Assembly (NCBI RefSeq): GCF_003056725.1
Contig: NZ_QBKZ01000001.1
Span: 1,024,486 to 1,088,485 of the forward strand
Length of the DNA stretch: 64,000 nt
Direction: 5' to 3'
Origin: Mangrovicoccus ximenensis
Lineage (GTDB): Bacteria; Pseudomonadota; Alphaproteobacteria; Rhodobacterales; Rhodobacteraceae
Below the pieces are notes generated by a model that saw nothing but the letters and a program-made list of their open reading frames with translations, was not told the DNA's origin and made no database searches. Both the position numbers and the translations under genes were made by a program. This document shows, one piece after another, positions 60,238 through 64,000 of the stretch (its first letter is position 1; each line of letters starts with the position of its first letter).

Positions 60238-60768
60238 TCAGGCGAAGAGGCGCTTGTTGAAGAACGGGGTCGAAGCCACGCCCTTTGCCGATTTCGCAGC
60301 GCCCAGCACGGCCAGATCGGCCAGCGGCTCGAGCAGGATGACCGACATGTAGGCCGCGCCGAAGGAGGCGACGGAGGCGATGTTCGCCGCGCCGAAACCC
60401 TGGCCGTAGAAGGCCCAGAAGGCGACCCAGGCGACCACGCCGCCCTGATAGGCGGTCGAGAGCTTCAGCGCCTGGCCGTAGGTCAGGTCGACATAGGCGG
60501 TATCCGGCGCGATGATGCGCTTGGCCAGCTCCGAAACCGCCCAGAGCGGCACCAGCAGCGTCGTCACGTTCATGCCGTATTGCGGCAGGTCGAACTGCGC
60601 GAAGAACAGCCCCTGCAGCAGCAGCGCCATCGCGAGGCCGATCGAGGCCGCGCCGCCGCCGAACATCAGGAACAGCGTGGAGCCGAGGATGAAATGGACC
60701 TCGGAAACGCCGACCGGGAAATGCGGCAGGATCTGGAAGAAGGAGAAGGCCAGCGCGGTGGTCGCCAG
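60238..60768 (-). pseudogene. cbiM: Cobalt/nickel ECF transporter CbiM, C-terminal part
   Basis: About 176 codons ending at 60238: H-F-P-V-G-V-S-E-V-H-F-I-L-G-S-T, L-F-L-M-F-G, Q-G-L-F-F-A-Q-F-D-L-P-Q-Y-G-M-N-V, K-L-S-T-A-Y-Q-G-G. The N-terminal metal-binding Met-His (M-H-I) is missing because of the join at 60768. CbiM imports Co2+ for cobalamin synthesis; corrinoid genes lie 1-4 kb downstream. Confidence 0.82.
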
Positions 60769-60934
60769 CGCAGGCCTGCTGGGCGTCGTTGAAGCGCTTG
60801 GAGATCTCGTTGATGACCTCCTGGTTCTTGCCGCCCATGCCGTGCCACCACTGGATCTGGGTGGCCTGCTGCGCGGTGGCGGAGGAAAGCGTGGCGATCA
60901 GGGCGATCGCGGAAACCGTGGCCTTGCGGATCAT
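60769..60934 (-). pseudogene. ABC sugar/glycerol-phosphate binding protein (UgpB-like), N-terminal fragment
   Basis: ATG 60934. Signal peptide (S-A-I-A-L-I-A-T-L-S-S-A-T-A) then Q-I-Q-W-W-H-G-M-G-G and E-I-S-K-R-F-N-D-A-Q. The W-W-H-x-M-G motif is typical of UgpB-type periplasmic binding proteins. Cut after about 55 codons. Confidence 0.7.
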
Positions 60935-60999
60935 GTCTGTCCCTCGGAAATGCGGCCCCTGCGGGCCTCCGTTTGCTGTTCCGGCGGGACCTAGCGCCG

Positions 61000-61326
61000 G
61001 GCCATGACAGTTTTGCGTCGCCTGGTTGAGGCTTTTGTGACGTTTGCGTCCAAACGGTTTTCCGGGTCTGCATGGCGGGTCCGGCGGTCGGAAATGCCTG
61101 CATTTTGGGCGTTTCCCGCGCCGCCGCACGGCCGCGGCCGGAATCTGCCGTCCTGCCGCCCCTGCGTCCGTTGCGGCAATTGCGGGGCCGCCGCGCGGCC
61201 GCTAATCCGCTCTTCGGCCATTTCGAACCGCGACTCATTCCTGCCAAGCCATTCCGACGACCCCGGTCCGCGCCGAGACGGCGCCGCAGCCGGGTCCCAT
61301 CCCCTCCATTCCGCTGCGGCCCTGTC
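61000..61326. other. Upstream region without a clear gene
   Basis: About 330 bp between the divergent binding-protein fragment and the permease. Arg/Ser-rich frames are present but none is credible. Some lower-GC DNA at 61010-61060 could be a promoter. Confidence 0.4.
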
Positions 61327-61578
61327 ATGTTCTTCGACCCCGGTTCCCTTGCTCCCTACCTGTCGCTCGGCCTCGTCGCCTGCGTCTTCGCCGCCTTCCT
61401 GGCCGAGCGCTGGCCCTCCGATGTCGTCGCCTTCACCGGCGCGGCGGCGGCGCTGGTTCTTGGCCTTGCCGGCCCCGATCAGGTGCTGGCCGCGATCGCC
61501 AACCCGGCGCCCGCAACGATCGGCGCGATGTTCGTGCTCAGCGCCGCCTTGGTGCGCACCGGCGCGCTCGAGGCGCTG
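61327..61578 (+). pseudogene. SLC13/DASS-family permease, N-terminal fragment
   Basis: ATG 61327. About 84 codons with three helices: Y-L-S-L-G-L-V-A-C-V-F-A-A-F-L, V-A-F-T-G-A-A-A-A-L-V-L-G-L and A-T-I-G-A-M-F-V-L-S-A-A-L-V-R-T-G-A. The pattern matches the first part of Na+/anion symporters with TrkA_C domains. It ends against the cobA stop. Confidence 0.7.
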
Positions 61579-61579
61579 G

Positions 61580-62434
61580 TCATTTCTCCTCGGCGGCGCG
61601 GCCCCGGCCCAGCGGATCGACATTGCGCGGCGCCTCGCCCCCGGCCAGCCCCTGCCAGTCGAGCACCTGCCGCATCAGCACCGCCTTGCCGACGCAGATG
61701 ATCGCGGGCGGCTCCAGATCCGAGGCGGCGATATCGGCCTCGACGGTGGCGAGCCGGGTCTCCAGCACCTTCTGGCGCGGCGTGGTCGCATCCGTCACCA
61801 CCGCGACCGGGTCTTCGGGGTCGCGCCCGCCTGCGATCAGCTCGGCCGAGATCCGGCCGATATGCTTGACGCCCATGTAGATCACGATGACCTGCGCGGC
61901 CTTCGCCAGCGCCTGCCAGTCGACCGATTGCGGCGTCTCGCCGGTCTGGTCATGGCCGGTGACGAAGGCGACGGTCTGGTTGATGTCGCGATGGGTGACC
62001 GGGATGCCGGAATAGGCGAGCCCGCCGATCCCCGCCGAGATGCCCGGGATGATGCGGATGTTGACGCCGTGCTGCACCAGCGTCTGGGCCTCCTCGCCGC
62101 CGCGGCCGAAGACGAAGGGATCGCCGCCCTTGAGGCGCAGCACCCGCTTGCCGTCGCGCGCGAGGTCCACGAGGCGCAGCGAGATGTCCTTCTGCACCGA
62201 GGACGGCTTGCCGCCGCGCTTGCCGGCATAGATCTGCTCGGCGTCCGCGCGGGCCCAGTCGAGGATCCGCGGATCGACGAGCGCGTCATAGACGATCACG
62301 TCGGCCTGGGAGAGCGCGTTGAGCGCATGCAGCGTAAGGAGCCCGGGATCGCCCGGTCCGGCCCCGCAGAGCCAGACCCAGCCGGGTTCCATTTCGGGCC
62401 AGTCGCCCGGAGGCAGGGGAAAGCGGTCGGTCAT
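61580..62434 (-). CDS. cobA: Uroporphyrinogen-III C-methyltransferase
   Basis: 284 residues from ATG 62434. SUMT motifs: V-W-L-C-G-A-G-P-G-D-P-G-L-L-T, V-I-V-Y-D-A-L-V, K-R-G-G-K, R-L-K-G-G-D-P-F-V-F-G-R-G-G-E-E and V-V-T-D-A-T-T-P-R-Q. It methylates uroporphyrinogen III at C2 and C7 with S-adenosylmethionine to precorrin-2, the entry to sirohaem and cobalamin. The last 15 residues lie close to the join with the permease fragment and could be altered, but the fold is complete. Confidence 0.93.
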   Translation of the reverse strand: MTDRFPLPPGDWPEMEPGWVWLCGAGPGDPGLLTLHALNALSQADVIVYDALVDPRILDWARADAEQIYAGKRGGKPSSVQKDISLRLVDLARDGKRVLRLKGGDPFVFGRGGEEAQTLVQHGVNIRIIPGISAGIGGLAYSGIPVTHRDINQTVAFVTGHDQTGETPQSVDWQALAKAAQVIVIYMGVKHIGRISAELIAGGRDPEDPVAVVTDATTPRQKVLETRLATVEADIAASDLEPPAIICVGKAVLMRQVLDWQGLAGGEAPRNVDPLGRGRAAEEK

Positions 62435-62502
62435 CCCGCCTTATTTGCGGGAAGCCCGCCGCTGCGCAAGGGGGAACCGTGCCGCGCCCGCGGGCTGTGC
62501 AG

Positions 62503-62862
62503 GAGCTCGGTCCGGCCGATCGCCCAGAGCAGCGGCGGGGCATCGGCCGTCTCCGCCAGAAGCGCGGGATAGTCGGGATCGCCGAGGCAGATCAGCCGCG
62601 CGCCGCATCTGCGCGCTGCCTTCATTTCGGCCCGCGCGGCTTCGGCCGGGCAGGGCTCGTATCCGGAGACGCCTGCCGCGCGGGCGACCTCGGGCAGGGC
62701 ATCGAGCGCCGCTTGGGCGGTGCCGTGCTCCTCGATCAATCTGTGGAATGTCGCCACCCCGACCCGTCGGGATCGAAATAGGCGGAGCCACGATAACCTG
62801 TCTTCTTCCAACTTGGGTGGGGTGAGGGGTGTGGGGATGGAAGAATACAGTGTTTTGGTCAT
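62503..62862 (-). pseudogene. dprA: DNA-protecting protein DprA, N-terminal fragment
   Basis: ATG 62862. About 120 codons of DprA/Smf: L-S-W-L-R-L-F-R-S-R-R-V-G-V-A-T-F, A-A-L-D-A-L-P-E-V-A-R, L-I-C-L-G-D-P-D-Y-P-A-L-L and P-P-L-L-W-A-I-G. It is cut where the Rossmann-fold DNA-binding part should begin. The 68 bp to cobA contain only the cobA upstream region. DprA loads RecA on incoming single-stranded DNA. Confidence 0.82.
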
Positions 62863-62964
62863 CGCAGCTCCGCCCGAGGGGTGAAGCCAACATGGCGGTC
62901 TTAAGGTTAACCGCGGGTGAACGGACGCGGGCCCAATCGAGAAAAAATGGAATCTCCTGCTTTT

Positions 62965-63640
62965 TTATGATCCCGCGCCACCGACCGTCAGGCCGCCCAT
63001 CAGGAGCGTCGGCTGGCCCACGCCGACCGGCACCCACTGCCCGGATTTTCCGCAATTGCCAATTCCGGGGTCAAGTTCCATGTCGTTTGCGATCGCACGG
63101 ATTCGCTTCATCGCCGCGGGACCGTCGCCGATCAGCGTGGCGCCGCGCACCGGCGCGCCGACCTTGCCGTCCTTCACCCGGTAGGCCTCGGTGCAGTTGA
63201 AGACGAACTTGCCGTTGGTGATGTCGACCTGGCCGCCGCCGAAGCCCACCGCGTAGATGCCGTCCTTCAGCTCCGACAGGACCTCGGCCGGGGTCGCCTC
63301 GCCGCCGGTCATGTAGGTGTTGGTCATCCGCGGCATCGGGATATGGGCATGGCTCTGGCGGCGGCCGTTGCCGGTGGATTTCGTGCCCATCAGCCGCGCG
63401 TTCTGGCGGTCCTGCATGTAGCCGACGAGGATGCCGTCCTCGATCAGCACGGTGCGCTCCGAGGGCGTGCCCTCGTCATCGACGGTGATCGACCCGCGGC
63501 GGTCGGGAATTGTGCCGTCGTCGAGCACGGTCACGCCCTTGGCGGCGACCTGCTGGCCCGTCAGCCCGGCAAAGGCGGAGCTGCCCTTGCGGTTGAAATC
63601 GCCCTCGAGCCCGTGGCCGACCGCCTCGTGGGGCTCAGCG
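62965..63640 (-). pseudogene. tldD: Metalloprotease TldD, C-terminal part
   Basis: About 224 codons ending at TAA 62965. The fragment starts at the zinc motif [11 protein letters not shown] and continues [28 protein letters not shown] and [13 protein letters not shown]. TldD/TldE degrade modified peptides and microcin B17-type leaders. The N-terminal half is replaced by a cobL fragment at 63636-63640. Confidence 0.88.
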
Positions 63641-63855
63641 AAGCGGCGGTCGCGGCGGCGCTGGCCGCGCTGAAGCCCTTCGGCCGCCTCGTCGCCAATG
63701 CGGTGACGCTCGAATCCGAGGCGCTGCTGCTCGATCTCCATGCCCGCCATGGCGGCATGCTGCGCCGCATCTCCGTCGCCCGCGCCGAGCCGGTCGGGCC
63801 GTTCCGGGGCTGGAAACCCGCCATGCCCGTCACCCAGTGGAGCCTCAGCACATGA
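63636..63855 (+). pseudogene. cobL: Precorrin-6Y C5,15-methyltransferase (CobL/CbiT), C-terminal fragment
   Basis: About 72 codons ending at TGA 63855: [38 protein letters not shown] and M-P-V-T-Q-W. This is the end of the CbiT-like decarboxylating domain. The overlap with the cobI start (ATGA) is the native operon order. Confidence 0.8.
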
Positions 63856-63881
63856 CCGGAACCCTGCATGGCGTCGGCGTA
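63852..63881 (+). pseudogene. cobI: Precorrin-2 C20-methyltransferase (CobI), first codons only
   Basis: ATG 63852 overlaps the cobL stop. Ten codons [10 protein letters not shown] match the CobI N-terminus, then the sequence changes to an inverted internal cobI segment. Confidence 0.6.
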
Positions 63882-64000
63882 GATACATGAAGGAGCCGTA
63901 GAAGAACGGGTCGCCCTCGCAGAGCACGACGACATCCTCGCCGCTCTCCAGGATCGCGGCCAGCTCCGCGGCGGCGCGGTCATAGACCTCCTGCGCCGGG
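63882..64000 (-). pseudogene. cobI: Precorrin-2 C20-methyltransferase (CobI), inverted internal segment
   Basis: Reverse-strand frame, open to the right edge: [32 protein letters not shown]. The [10 protein letters not shown] motif is the SAM-binding region of CobI at about residue 90-110. It is oriented against the cobI start beside it, so the same gene appears as two facing pieces. Confidence 0.75.

Noticed and set aside
1..64000. tRNA and rRNA genes
   Set aside because: I found no cloverleaf with a convincing T-loop and no rRNA-like sequence, though a covariance scan could not be run.

Overview
The window reads as DNA from an alphaproteobacterium of the Rhodobacteraceae/Paracoccaceae type. 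It is very GC-rich. Its recognisable genes are typical of that group: a CcmI-RuvX-DUF1289 block, a cysteine synthase-glutaredoxin fusion, TRAP transporters, a repABC replication module with its antisense RNA, an iteron plasmid initiator, RTX proteins, an Lrp-controlled dadA and cobalamin-pathway genes.

The dominant property of the window is that it is a patchwork. At about 35 points a gene stops in mid-domain and a fragment of an unrelated gene starts, often in another frame or on the other strand, with no transposase at the join. Some joins are in frame and give apparent fusion ORFs (RuvB-PabB, a PH-like protein-RuvA, hydrolase-TctC). One pair of joins shares an exact 31-bp sequence (22885-22915 and 48622-48652), and the two flanking halves form one continuous gene. 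Mis-joined contigs or chimeric template is the simplest reading; genuine scrambling cannot be excluded from sequence alone. Three otherwise good genes also carry single-base frameshifts. Fusion ORFs at the joins should not be read as real domain architectures.

Layout. 1-6460: nuclease-like and GMC fragments, an intact aldehyde dehydrogenase, MBL, EamA, FAD and PLP fragments, and a frameshifted aminopeptidase. 6590-12000: P1B ATPase piece, then a coherent reverse-strand cassette with a secreted MBL hydrolase, TRAP transporter DctPQM and an SMP-30 lactonase. 12000-17900: hydrolase, TctC, ExbB/TolQ, VOC, HmuV, DUF4159, GNAT, L33 and autotransporter pieces. 17950-26920: nitrilase, KdsB fragment, CysQ, polysaccharide ABC permease, CcmI-RuvX, pentaheme cytochrome c, CysK-Grx. 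26919-31400: Lrp/DadA pair, two small proteins, an RTX protein C-terminus. 31500-35600: island of three diverged repeats around a lower-GC acetyltransferase and an arylsulfatase. 35600-39200: operon of hydroxyisobutyrate-type dehydrogenase, aldehyde dehydrogenase (frameshifted) and a two-gene DUF3100 membrane system. 39200-43320: IS21 and IS-end remnants, iteron plasmid origin with Rep, ParA and the start of ParB. 43320-48660: Holliday-junction, aminodeoxychorismate-synthase and phytochrome-kinase pieces. 48650-50270: repB end, antisense RNA and repC of a second replicon type. 50300-53720: graveyard of IS256, IS110 and hipA relics. 53970-64000: TPP riboswitch with a truncated thiC, ferredoxin-reductase-like flavoprotein, a second RTX protein with 144-residue repeats, cytochrome b561 with a LuxR regulator, and CbiM/CobA/CobL/CobI pieces of cobalt and corrinoid metabolism.

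Functionally coherent units that survive are the TRAP cassette, CysK-Grx, Lrp/DadA, the DUF3100 operon, both plasmid replication modules and the corrinoid genes at the right edge.
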